A stretch of DNA of 30,152 bases. Source: Bacteroidaceae bacterium (lineage in GTDB: Bacteria > Bacteroidota > Bacteroidia > Bacteroidales > Bacteroidaceae). Of the stretch, positions 7,697 through 16,300 are shown piece after piece. A model generated the notes under the pieces. The model did no database searches and was not told where the DNA came from. It was given only the letters and a program-made list of their open reading frames with translations. The stretch is from assembly GCA_900752815.1 (NCBI GenBank), contig CAADWS010000077.1, positions 1-30,152 of the forward strand, in the 5' to 3' direction. The position numbers and the translations under genes were made by a program. Position 1 is the stretch's first letter, and every line of letters begins with the position of its first letter.

Positions 7697-8383
7697 ATGA
7701 ACGAATTGTTTGCCTATCTATTCCATACAGGGGAATTTGGCCTCTCCATGTTCCGGGAATTTGCCGAATTGTTATTGGGCTTTACCCTTAACCTGCTCGT
7801 CGTATGGATAGTTGTCCACTTCTTTTATTATCCGAAAAGCCAGCGGCGTGATTATTATTTTACGTTCATCCTCTTGGGCGTCAGCATATTCATGCTGATT
7901 TATGTGCTGTTGGGCAAATCGTCCGACATGGGACTGGGGGCAGCATTGGGGCTTTTCGCCATTTTCGGAATTATCCGGTATCGTACGGAGAGTGTTCCCA
8001 TCCGTGAAATGACCTATCTCTTCTTCCTTGTGGCTTTGTCCGTGCTCAATGCCAAAATGGGGGATTTGCATATCGTGGGACGCATCTTCGTCAACCTGAT
8101 ATTCGTTTTCGTGGTCTGGGGATGTGAAAAGTTCCTTTCGAGCCATCGGGAATCCTGCAAGTTTGTGAAATATGATAATATAGACCTCATACAGCCGGAG
8201 CGCTATGACGAACTCAAGGCCGACCTGGAGCGTCGGCTGGGAGTCGAGGTCTTTCGGGTAGAAGTGGGAGCTGTCGATTTTCTCAAGGATATGGCCATGC
8301 TCCGTGTGTTTTATAATGACCCGGAAGGAACAGTGAAATCAGTAGACCGAACCTTTAAAATACCACAAGACAATGCGTTTTAA
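7697..8383 (+). CDS. DUF4956 family inner-membrane protein
   Basis: The protein has 228 residues. Four hydrophobic spans fill the first about 150 residues (around LNLLVVWIVVHFF, YYFTFILLGVSIFMLIYVLL, LGLFAIFGII...FFLVALSVL and VNLIFVFVVWGCE). A soluble C-terminal domain of about 75 residues follows, probably cytosolic. The conserved GIIRYRTESVPIREMTYLF segment between spans is typical of DUF4956. It sits directly after the VTC gene, a partnership common in bacteria, and its last 11 bases overlap the DUF2490 gene. By analogy with the small membrane subunits of the yeast VTC complex it might carry the polymer across the membrane; that is inference. Confidence 0.85.
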   Translation: MNELFAYLFHTGEFGLSMFREFAELLLGFTLNLLVVWIVVHFFYYPKSQRRDYYFTFILLGVSIFMLIYVLLGKSSDMGLGAALGLFAIFGIIRYRTESVPIREMTYLFFLVALSVLNAKMGDLHIVGRIFVNLIFVFVVWGCEKFLSSHRESCKFVKYDNIDLIQPERYDELKADLERRLGVEVFRVEVGAVDFLKDMAMLRVFYNDPEGTVKSVDRTFKIPQDNAF

Positions 8384-9194
8384 AAAATCTATCCTGCTTG
8401 CTTTTGCGGCATTGACAGCAAGTCCGGCGGTTGCCGGCGGTGAATTTGGCATTTGGACCAGTCTGGGCGCGGAGAAAGACTTGACGGACCGGATTTCTCT
8501 GGATGCGAATTTCGATTTCCGTACACAGGGTAATCTGGAAGGTGCCGGGCGGTGGGCCGGCGGACTGGGCCTGGGCTTTAAGGCCAACAGTTGGCTCAAA
8601 CTGGGCGGCGGATATGTATATATATATGACTATATGCCCCAGGAAAGCGAGGTGAACATTACGAACTCAGGCAAGGTGAACGGTTATAATGTTGATCACG
8701 GCTATTGGCGCAGCAAGCACCGCTTCTATGTCGAAGGGACCGGAAGCCTCAAGGCCGGGCGTTTCAAGTTCAGCTTGCGTGAGCGCTATCAGTATACCTA
8801 TTTTATGCCGGACGACGTCAACCGTACCCGTTACCGCGACGAAGTGCAGGGAGGGTTCACCGGTGAAACCTATCCCTGGAACGGGCAGGAGTTTATGGAG
8901 ATGACCGTTGGCGAGAAGCATAAGAGCGGGAAAAACAAGCATGTGCTGCGTTCCCGTTTGAAGGTGGAATACAACATCCCCCGCTGTCCTTTCAATCCTT
9001 ATGCCACCTATGAGCTGACAAACAGCCTGACCGATGCGCTGGACCTTGACAAAATGCGCGTGACCGTCGGCACGGAGTGGAAAATCACCAAGAAACATGT
9101 TGTCACCATGGGTTATCTTTTCGAGCGCGGCCATGACGAGGGGCCTGAGGCTACCAACCATGTGCTGGATTTGAGCTATAAGTTCAAGTTCTGA
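8373..9194 (+). CDS. DUF2490 family outer-membrane beta-barrel protein
   Basis: The protein has 273 residues, with a signal peptide (MRFKKSILLAFAALTASPAVAG) and alternating-hydrophobicity strands rich in aromatic residues. It ends ...DLSYKFKF, the terminal phenylalanine typical of outer-membrane barrels. Motifs such as FGIWTSLGAEKDL, RHRFYVEG-like strands and a WKITKKHVVTMGYLF strand fit DUF2490. The start overlaps the DUF4956 stop by 11 bases, indicating tight translational coupling. It would supply the outer-membrane part of this locus; a pore or assembly role is inference. Confidence 0.8.
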   Translation: MRFKKSILLAFAALTASPAVAGGEFGIWTSLGAEKDLTDRISLDANFDFRTQGNLEGAGRWAGGLGLGFKANSWLKLGGGYVYIYDYMPQESEVNITNSGKVNGYNVDHGYWRSKHRFYVEGTGSLKAGRFKFSLRERYQYTYFMPDDVNRTRYRDEVQGGFTGETYPWNGQEFMEMTVGEKHKSGKNKHVLRSRLKVEYNIPRCPFNPYATYELTNSLTDALDLDKMRVTVGTEWKITKKHVVTMGYLFERGHDEGPEATNHVLDLSYKFKF

Positions 9195-9204
9195 CCTGCC
9201 GCAA

Positions 9205-9236
9205 GGCGGAAAGCCGGCATCCCGGCCGTTTCCGCC
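9205..9236 (+). other. Intercistronic hairpin without T tract
   Basis: GGCGGAAA and TTTCCGCC form an 8-bp outer stem, with CCGG-rich pairing inside. No T run follows, so it is more likely an mRNA-processing or stability element, or a weak attenuator, between the DUF2490 gene and the downstream exported-protein genes. Confidence 0.45.
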
Positions 9237-9309
9237 TTCCGGTAATGCCGGATTCCGGTTGATGGGAAATCTCTTTTATTCATCCAACCTATTCAAAGCT
9301 ATATCTCAT

Positions 9310-9732
9310 ATGAAAAGATTTCTGTTGATGCTGTGTGGTGCCATGTTGGGCTTTGTAGCCCAGGCGCAGCAGTTGGACTATCTGACCTGTAAGACGACGG
9401 ACGGCAAGGAAGTGAGTTTGCCTGTCGACGGATTGAAAATCACCTTTGAGGGCGGCGTGTTGCATGCCCAGACTGCGGGACAGCAAGTGCAGTTTCCTTT
9501 GGCGGAGATGGACCGCATGTTTTTTGCTTCCACTCCGGCCGCGGTGGGCAGTCTTGTTGACGATGCAGTCCGCGTGGCCATTGTGGACGGACGCCTGCAG
9601 GTGAATGCTCCGGCAGGAGCCCGGGTGAGCGTTTTCACGCTTGACGGACGCCGGGTGGCCGGTTACGGTCTGCCCAAGGGCGTATATATTGTAAGAGTAA
9701 ACGATAAAACTTATAAACTGCTGGCCAAATGA
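9310..9732 (+). CDS. Small exported protein with sorting-domain-like C-terminus
   Basis: I take the ATG at 9310 because it precedes a clean signal peptide (MKRFLLMLCGAMLGFVAQAQ); the longer frame from 9259 lacks one at its N-terminus. The mature part is about 120 residues. The N-terminal half (TTDGKEVSLPVDGLKITFEGG...AEMDRMFF) resembles short modules that open Bacteroidales surface proteins. The C-terminal about 45 residues (ARVSVFTLDGRRVAGYGLPKGVYIVRV, ending KLLAK) look like a type IX sorting or Por-type tail. Its stop overlaps the next gene's start (ATGA). Function unknown; a secreted partner of the repeat protein that follows is a reasonable guess. Confidence 0.65.
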   Translation: MKRFLLMLCGAMLGFVAQAQQLDYLTCKTTDGKEVSLPVDGLKITFEGGVLHAQTAGQQVQFPLAEMDRMFFASTPAAVGSLVDDAVRVAIVDGRLQVNAPAGARVSVFTLDGRRVAGYGLPKGVYIVRVNDKTYKLLAK

Positions 9733-10964
9733 AACGGATAATGATGCTGGCCCTGCTGACGGGGCTGACTTGCGCCGCATGGTCGCAGACAATGAAAATA
9801 CACCGTGGTGCCGTCAGTGTGGCTGTGCCGGTAGCCACCGCGGGCGAAATGACATATTCAGCGGGAGGTACGGCGCTGACCGTACAGGGTGTAACCTATC
9901 AGATCAGCGAGATTGACAGTATAACCGTAGACCGCTCGGAAGTCGTTCCCAACTCTGTCAATGTGCGTTATGAAGGTAATCGGGCGCGCGTTGAAGTGTC
10001 CTCCGATGTGATGCCCCATCTTACGATTCAGGCAACGGGAGCCGATGTCTCTGTTACGGCAGCGGCTGATTTTCTGGAGGAAATCTATTATACGTTGTCG
10101 GGGCGTTCGGACGACGGTTCCTTCTTTATGGAAGGGGAGTTCAAGTCGACGGTTACGCTGGACAACCTGACATTGACCAATGCCGACGGACCGGCCATCG
10201 ACATAGCCAACGGCAAACGCATTGACGTGATTGTGCCCGACGGAACAACGACGACGCTGGCCGACGGTGCCGGCGGCACGCACAAGGCCTGCTTCTTTGT
10301 CAACGGTCATCCGGAATTCAAGGGCGGCGGCGTGTTGCAGATTACAGGAAACACGAAACACGCCTTTGCTTCCGACGAGTACACCCGTCTGAAAGACGGA
10401 TTCGGCACGTTGCGCGTGCTGAAAGCTGTGGGCGACGGCTTGCACATCGAGCAGTATTTCCTGATGCAGGGCGGAAATGTCATTATCTCCAATACGGGCG
10501 GAGACTGTGTAGACGTGTCCATAACGAACGATCCGCTTGACGAGATGAACGGTCAGGCCATCATGGAGGGCGGTAGCCTGAAAATGACGGTTGCGGCCGA
10601 TGATGTGAAGGGGATGAAGTGCGACAGCGCGATGACCATATCGGGAGGTACCATCGAGGCGGGAGTGACCGGCCAGGGAGCAAAGGGACTCAGCGTCGGG
10701 ACCGACTTGCTGATACAGCAGAAAACGGCTGTGCCTACTTCCGTGAAGATGATAGTCACCGGCGGTACGTTCATGCCGGGCGACCCGTTGCTTGAGGCCA
10801 AGTGCCGCGGCATTAAGGTGGACGGCAACTTTGTCTTCGACGGCGGCGACATCAACATCACGGTGTCCAACAGCGCGGCCAAAGCCATCAACGTTGACGG
10901 AACCTATACCTACAAGAGCGGATCCATCAATTGCTTTGTGGACGCTGCCCAAACCCTGCCTTAA
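9729..10964 (+). CDS. Cthe_2159-like carbohydrate-binding repeat protein
   Basis: The protein has 411 residues with a signal peptide (MKRIMMLALLTGLTCAAWSQ). From about residue 130 it shows short repeated beta turns of the parallel-helix kind (VTLDNLTLTNADGPAIDI, GVLQITGNTKHAF, DGDGLHIEQ-like, ISGGTIEAGVTGQGAKGL, KCRGIKVDGNFVFDGGDINI, AAKAINVDGTYTYKSGSI). This is the pattern of the Cthe_2159 family, calcium-rich beta-helix proteins reported to bind acidic polysaccharide. The gene is four-base-overlapped with the preceding small protein and closes the VTC operon. In this context it may bind or display the polymer made by the locus; that is inference. Confidence 0.75.
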   Translation: MKRIMMLALLTGLTCAAWSQTMKIHRGAVSVAVPVATAGEMTYSAGGTALTVQGVTYQISEIDSITVDRSEVVPNSVNVRYEGNRARVEVSSDVMPHLTIQATGADVSVTAAADFLEEIYYTLSGRSDDGSFFMEGEFKSTVTLDNLTLTNADGPAIDIANGKRIDVIVPDGTTTTLADGAGGTHKACFFVNGHPEFKGGGVLQITGNTKHAFASDEYTRLKDGFGTLRVLKAVGDGLHIEQYFLMQGGNVIISNTGGDCVDVSITNDPLDEMNGQAIMEGGSLKMTVAADDVKGMKCDSAMTISGGTIEAGVTGQGAKGLSVGTDLLIQQKTAVPTSVKMIVTGGTFMPGDPLLEAKCRGIKVDGNFVFDGGDINITVSNSAAKAINVDGTYTYKSGSINCFVDAAQTLP

Positions 10965-10977
10965 AAGAGAACCATCC

Positions 10978-11013
10978 ACGCCGGGGCACTACACGGGCTC
11001 CGGCGTTTTTTAT
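10978..11013 (+). terminator. Terminator of the VTC operon
   Basis: ACGCCGG (10978-10984) and CCGGCGT (11000-11006) form the stem, followed directly by a T run and TATTTTC. It ends about 30 bases before the sulfatase start, so the sulfatase is either transcribed from this short gap or by read-through. Confidence 0.85.
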
Positions 11014-11041
11014 TTTCAACCTTTTCATCTATTAACCGTTT

Positions 11042-12601
11042 ATGCATCAACAAGCGAACAAGAAAGGAGCGTTGCTCCTGTCACATTTATTGCTGGGCTC
11101 TGCGCTTTGGGCGCAGCAGAAGCCCAACATTATCCTGTTTATGGTCGACGATATGGGCTGGCAGGAAACGTCTGTACCCTTTCATACGACCGAAACCCAG
11201 TTGAATCATCGTTACCGTACGCCCAACATGGAGGCGCTGGCGGCCAAGGGCGTCAAGTTCATGCAGGCTTATGCCTGTCCGGTGTCGTCGCCGTCGCGCT
11301 GCAGCCTGATGTCGGGCATGAATGCGGCGCGCCACCGTGTCACCAACTGGACACTGCTTTATGACACGAAGACCGACCAGAACAATCCGGTTATCGAAAC
11401 GCCCGACTGGAACTACAACGGCATACAGCCCGCCGGCACTACGTTCGACAAAGACCGGAAAAACGCGACGCTGATTACTTCGTTGCCCGAAATCCTCCGG
11501 CAGAACGGATACCTGACGATTCATTGCGGCAAGGCGCACTTTGGCGCGCGCGGAACGTCGGGAGCGGATCCGTTGAAGATGGGTTTTGACGTCAATATCG
11601 CCGGAAGTGAAATCGGCGGACCGGGCAGCTATCTGAGTGAACGGAATTTCGGAGCCGGCTCCAACTTCGCCATTCAGGGGCTGGATGCCTATTTCGGTTC
11701 GGGAAAGTTCCTGACGGAGGTGCTGACCCTTGAGGCCAAAAAGGCATTGGAGGCGCCCATCCGCGAAGGTAAGCCCTTCTATCTTTACATGTCGCATTAT
11801 GCCATCCATACGCCCTATGAGGAGGATGTGCGCTTCAGCGGTAATTACCGCAACCGCACCGACCCGTATTTCGGCGAGCAGCTCAACGAGATGGAGGTGA
11901 GACATGCCGCCCTCGTGGAGGGAATGGACCGCAGCCTGGGCGACCTCATGCAATATCTGGAGGACCGCAAGGTGGCGCAGAACACTATCATCCTCTTCAT
12001 GTCCGACAATGGCGGACAGGGTGTCGGAGTGCGGCAGGGACGTCAGAACTTCGACCAGAACTATCCCGCCCGCGGAGGCAAGGGTTCGGCCTATATGGGC
12101 GGTGTGCGTGAGCCGATGATTGTCTACTGGCCCGGGGTGACGAAGCCTGGGAGCGAGACGCAGCAGCGGGTGATGATTGAGGATTTCTTTCCCAGCATTC
12201 TGGAAATGGCGCAGGTGAAGCGCTACGAAACAGCGCAGACGCTCGACGGAGTCAGCTTTGTGAAGGCGCTCAGGAAGCCCGGCACAAACAAGGAGCGGCC
12301 CATCGTGTGGCATTATCCGAATCTGTGGGGCGAAACGCAGGACAAGAATGAGGGATATGGTGCCTATTCTGCGATACTCAAGGGCGACTATCATCTGATT
12401 TATCATTGGGAAACGGGGCAGAAGCGGCTCTACAACGTGCGTGAGGACATTGGAGAACGCAATGACCTGGCAGCCAGCGAACCGAAACTGGTGAGGAAAC
12501 TGTCGCGTGAGTTGGCGGATTATCTGAAGGAGACGGAGGCGCAGCGGCCTTTCTTCAAGGCGGACAACCGGCCGTGTCCTTATCCCGACGAGGTGGAGTG
12601 A
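11042..12601 (+). CDS. Secreted serine-type sulfatase
   Basis: This 519-residue arylsulfatase-superfamily enzyme has an N-terminal signal peptide ending near ALWAQQ. Seen motifs: NIILFMVDDMGW with the metal ligands D36/D37; SSPSRCSLMSG, where Ser82 takes the place of the modified residue (S-x-P-x-R, needing conversion to formylglycine); CGKAHFG; SHYAIHTPY; and LFMSDNGG. Serine-type sites are activated by a radical-SAM maturase (anSME), which is not in this window. Bacteroidales sulfatases desulfate host or algal glycans; the substrate here is unknown. It is not next to SusC/SusD genes, and the two glycan-degradation-like genes at 165-4648 lie on the other strand some 6 kb away. Confidence 0.93.
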   Translation: MHQQANKKGALLLSHLLLGSALWAQQKPNIILFMVDDMGWQETSVPFHTTETQLNHRYRTPNMEALAAKGVKFMQAYACPVSSPSRCSLMSGMNAARHRVTNWTLLYDTKTDQNNPVIETPDWNYNGIQPAGTTFDKDRKNATLITSLPEILRQNGYLTIHCGKAHFGARGTSGADPLKMGFDVNIAGSEIGGPGSYLSERNFGAGSNFAIQGLDAYFGSGKFLTEVLTLEAKKALEAPIREGKPFYLYMSHYAIHTPYEEDVRFSGNYRNRTDPYFGEQLNEMEVRHAALVEGMDRSLGDLMQYLEDRKVAQNTIILFMSDNGGQGVGVRQGRQNFDQNYPARGGKGSAYMGGVREPMIVYWPGVTKPGSETQQRVMIEDFFPSILEMAQVKRYETAQTLDGVSFVKALRKPGTNKERPIVWHYPNLWGETQDKNEGYGAYSAILKGDYHLIYHWETGQKRLYNVREDIGERNDLAASEPKLVRKLSRELADYLKETEAQRPFFKADNRPCPYPDEVE

Positions 12602-12641
12602 ACGGCCGTTGAGGCCGGCGTGCTGCCGGCCGGATAAGCTG

Positions 12642-12686
12642 CGGGGAAAGTGGAGCGAAGGTGCGCCGCTTTCCCCGTTTTCTCTT
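12642..12686 (+). terminator. Sulfatase terminator
   Basis: CGGGGAAAG (12642-12650) pairs with CTTTCCCCG (12669-12677) and is followed by TTTTCTCTT. A second GC-rich hairpin (GGCCGG/CCGGCC) lies between it and the stop codon. Confidence 0.75.
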
Positions 12687-12851
12687 GTCCGTTCCGTGCC
12701 CGGTCCGGTTCTGCACGCCGTGGCTTCCTGCCGGTGGCGGGACAGAGGACTTCCGCGTGCCGGCGGCGTGGAGCTTTCCCGTAGCCTTGCTGTATTAGCG
12801 AAGAGGGAATCAATGACTGCGCAGGCTGTAGGCTGACCGCCTTGCTCGTTC
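12687..12851. other. Non-coding GC-rich spacer
   Basis: This is part of the 734-base gap between the convergent sulfatase and PFOR genes. Open frames cross it on both strands, but their translations are arginine- and proline-rich and look non-genuine. No promoter or RNA gene is evident. Confidence 0.4.
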
Positions 12852-12956
12852 TTAGTGTTTCGCCTGTCAACCTCACTACACTACAATGACAACACAGGCA
12901 GGAATCAGAAATCAGGTTGCCAACCGTAAGTGTTTTTAGTGTTTCGCCTGTCAACC
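12852..12956. repeat. Pair of 21-bp direct repeats spaced 84 bp
   Basis: TTAGTGTTTCGCCTGTCAAC plus a final C occurs at 12852-12872 and again, identical, at 12936-12956. The start-to-start distance is 84 bp, four times 21. The second copy is directly upstream of array B but has a different sequence. It could be a remnant of a longer dispersed element. The DNA between the copies looks non-coding. Confidence 0.8.
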
Positions 12957-12999
12957 ATTTTTCGTACGCCACATGTTTTTGTCGGGAAAAACAGCAGCC

Positions 13000-13125
13000 A
13001 AAAACAGTCAGTACGTTTGTAAAAACGCTCAGTACTTTAGAAAATTCTGTCAGTACTTTAGGAAAAACAGTCAGTACTTTTGTTTTTCCTGTCCTTACTT
13101 TCGTTTTCTCAGCACTTTTCCGAGA
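13000..13125. repeat. 21-bp repeat array B
   Basis: Four units have the core AGTAC at 13010, 13031, 13052 and 13073, exactly 21 bp apart and all in one orientation (for example AAAAACAGTCAGTACTTTTG plus T). Two degenerate units follow (CTTAC at 13094, AGCAC at 13111). The array lies between the convergent sulfatase and PFOR genes. On the minus strand it translates as a heptapeptide repeat (KVLTVFP, KVLTEFS, KVLSVFT, NVLTVFG), which I judge a by-product of a period divisible by three rather than a protein. Confidence 0.88.
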
Positions 13126-13266
13126 GAGAAAATCCTGCTTTTGTCTTTCCGCCAGCGGTGCCTGAAGTGCGGGGCTGCGGCTGCTTTCCATGTGTTTTCC
13201 CGTGTCCTTGGCGTCGTCCGCGCGGGAGGTTTTTCGCCCGGCCTTCGTCGCACCCGATAAACGGCA

Positions 13267-13309
13267 GCGGGCGCCGGCCTCCCCGGAAGGGAAGGCGGCG
13301 CCCGCTTTT
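13267..13309. terminator. Hairpin downstream of PFOR
   Basis: GCGGGCGCC (13267-13275) and GGCGCCCGC (13297-13305) form a strong stem. On the plus strand it is followed by TTTT; on the minus strand, the direction of the PFOR gene ending at 13336, the T tract is poor (TGCCGTTT). It probably still marks the end of the PFOR transcript. Confidence 0.6.
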
Positions 13310-13335
13310 AGAATGTTATCGTCGGGATGACGTGA

Positions 13336-16300
13336 TTATGCTTCTTCGCTCCAGTCCATCTTCGACATGCGAACGTAGCTCTGGTAACGCTTCTTGGCCA
13401 TGTTCTGGCAAGCGGCGAAGAGCTGTTCAGCCTCGTCGGGGTACTGCTTGAGTACGGAGAGGAAGCGCACCTCGCCCTTGAGGAAGTCGTTGAACTTGTC
13501 CCATTCCGGCTCCTTGGAGTCGAGGGTGAAGGGGTTCTTGCCTTCGGCTTCGAGAGCGGGGTTGTAACGCCACAGGTGCCAGTAACCGCAAGCTACGGCT
13601 GCTGCCTCTTCGGCCTGTGCCTTGCCCATACCCTTCTTCAAGCCGTGGTTGATACACGGAGCGTAGGCAATGATGACAGACGGTCCGGGGTAAGCTTCAG
13701 CTTCGCGGATAGCCTTGAGGCACTGAGCCTGGTCGGCGCCCATGGCAATCTGTGCCACGTATACGTAACCGTAGGTGGTGGCAATCATGCCGAGGTCCTT
13801 CTTGCGTACGCGCTTGCCGGAAGCGGCAAACTTGGCAATGGCGCCGAGCGGAGTAGCCTTGGACGACTGACCGCCGGTGTTGGAGTAAACCTCGGTGTCG
13901 AGCACGAGAATGTTGACATCCTCGCCGCTGGCGATAACGTGGTCAAGACCGCCGTAGCCGATATCGTAGGAAGCACCGTCACCACCGATAATCCACTGGC
14001 TGCGCTTCACCAGATAGTGGCTGAGCTCGTCGAGCTGCTTGGCCAGTTCGTGACCCTTTTCTGCGCCGGCAGCGATGAACGGCTTCATCTTTTCGGCGAT
14101 TTCCTTGGTCTTGTCTGCATCGTCCTTGTTGTCAATCCATTCCTGAGCCAGTGCCTTCATTTCATCGCAGGAGCAGTCGCAGGCGATGACCTTCTGGAGC
14201 AGGCTTTCCAGGCGCAGACGCATCTTCTTGTTGGCCAAAGCCATACCGAGACCGAATTCGCAGAAGTCCTCGAACAGAGAGTTGGCCCAAGCCGGACCCT
14301 GACCCTTTTCGTTGGTCGTATAGGGAGTTGAGGGGATGGAGCCGGAGTAGATAGAGGAGCATCCGGTGGCGTTGGCTACCATCTGACGGTCGCCGAAGAG
14401 CTGGGAAACGAGTTTCACATACGGAGTCTCACCGCAGCCGGAGCATGCGCCGGAGAACTCGAAGAGCGGAGTGGCGAACTGGCTCAGACGTACGTTACTC
14501 TTCGGGTCGATGAGGTGCTGCTTGGTCTTGACGTTGGCCACGCAGTAGTCCCAGTTGGCGGCTTCGCCGAGTTCCTGTTCCAGGGGCACCATGCTGAGGG
14601 CCGGACCAGTCTTCGGCAGGCCGGGACATACGTCAACGCAGTTGCCGCAGCCCAGACAGTCGAGCACACCTACCTGCATGCGGAACTGCATGCCCTTGAA
14701 GGCGGCCGGAGCCTTCATTTCGAGCTTGTCGGCATTGAGACCGGCAGCTTCTTCCTCGTTCATGACGAACGGACGGATGCAAGCGTGAGGACAAACGTAG
14801 GCACACTTGTTACACTGGATACAGTTCTCTGCGTTCCAGTGAGGAACAAAGGCGCTCACACCGCGCTTCTCATAGGCAGCGCAGCCCTGGGGCCATGTGC
14901 CGTCCTCATATCCCTTGAAGGCAGATACGGGCAGAAGGTCGCCGTTCTGTGCATTGATGGGGCGTACGACGTTGTTGATGAATTCGGGGTCGTTGTTGGC
15001 TGCCTTTTCGTCAGCAGGCAGGTTGGCCCAGGCGGGATCAACAGCCAGTTCCTTGTATTCGCCTCCGCGGTCAACGGCTGCATAGTTCTTGTCGACAACG
15101 TCCTGACCCTTCTTGCCGTAGGATTTCACGATGAACTTCTTCATCTGCTCTACAGCCAGCTCAACGGGAATTACTTCGGTGATGCGGAAGAAGGCTGACT
15201 GGAGGATAGTGTTGGTGCGGTTGCCCAAACCGATTTCCTGAGCAATCTTGGTGGCGTTGATGTAGTAAACCTTGATGTTCTTCTCGGCCAGAACCTTCTT
15301 CACGTTGTTGGGGAGGTTCTTGACCAGTTCCTCACCTTCCCAGATGGTGTTGAGCAGGAAGGTTCCGCCCGGCTGGATACCGCGCAGCACATCATACATG
15401 TGGAGGTAAGCCTGTACGTGGCAGGCCACGAAGTTAGGCGTATTTACCAGGTAAGTGGAGCGGATTACGGAGTCACCGAAACGCAGGTGAGAGCAGGTGA
15501 AACCGCCCGACTTCTTGGAGTCATAGGAGAAGTAGGCCTGGCAGTGCTTGTCGGTGTTTTCACCGATAATCTTTACGGAGTTCTTGTTGGCACCTACCGT
15601 ACCGTCGGCACCCAAACCGTAGAACTTGGCCTGGAACATGCCCTCGCCGCCCATGGCGATTTCTTCCTTCGGAGGCAGAGACGTAAAGGTAACGTCGTCG
15701 ATGATGCCCACGGTGAAGTGGTTCTTGGGTTCCGGCAACTGCAGGTTCTCGTAAACGGAGATAATCTGTGCCGGTGTGGTGTCGTTGGAGCCGAGACCGT
15801 AGCGGCCGCCGACAACGAGCGGAGCGTTCTCCTTGCCGTAGAGTGCTTCTTTAACGTCGAGATAGAGCGGTTCGCCGTTGGCGCCGGGTTCCTTCGTGCG
15901 GTCGAGCACGGCAATGCGCTTACAGGTAGCCGGGATGGCGCCGAGGAAGTGCTTGACAGAGAACGGACGGTAGAGGTGAACGCTGATGAGACCCACCTTC
16001 TCGCCCTTGGCCGTCAGATAGTCGATGGCTTCGCGGGCAGCCTCGGAGGCAGAGCCCATGAGTACGATGACGCGGTCGGCGTCTTCAGCTCCGTAGTAGT
16101 TGAAGAGGCCGTATTTGCGGCCGGTGATGGCGCTGATTTTTTCCATATACTCTTCCACGATGGCGGGCACGGCTTCGTAGAACGAGTTGCTGCTTTCGCG
16201 GTGAGTGAAGAAGGTATCCGGGTTTTCAGCCATACCGCGGGCAACGGGGTGCTCGGGAGTGAGGGCACGGTTGCGGAATTCGGACAGCGCTTTCTGGTCG

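Noticed and set aside
11042..12601. Inactive sulfatase because the key Cys seems absent
   Set aside because: The site is S-x-P-x-R (Ser82), an accepted serine-type site, and the metal ligands are present.
12580..13191. A 203-codon minus-strand frame between sulfatase and PFOR
   Set aside because: It runs over the 21-bp repeats, overlaps the sulfatase end, and is rich in Arg/Pro and repeat heptapeptides. It looks like an artefact of the repeat period.
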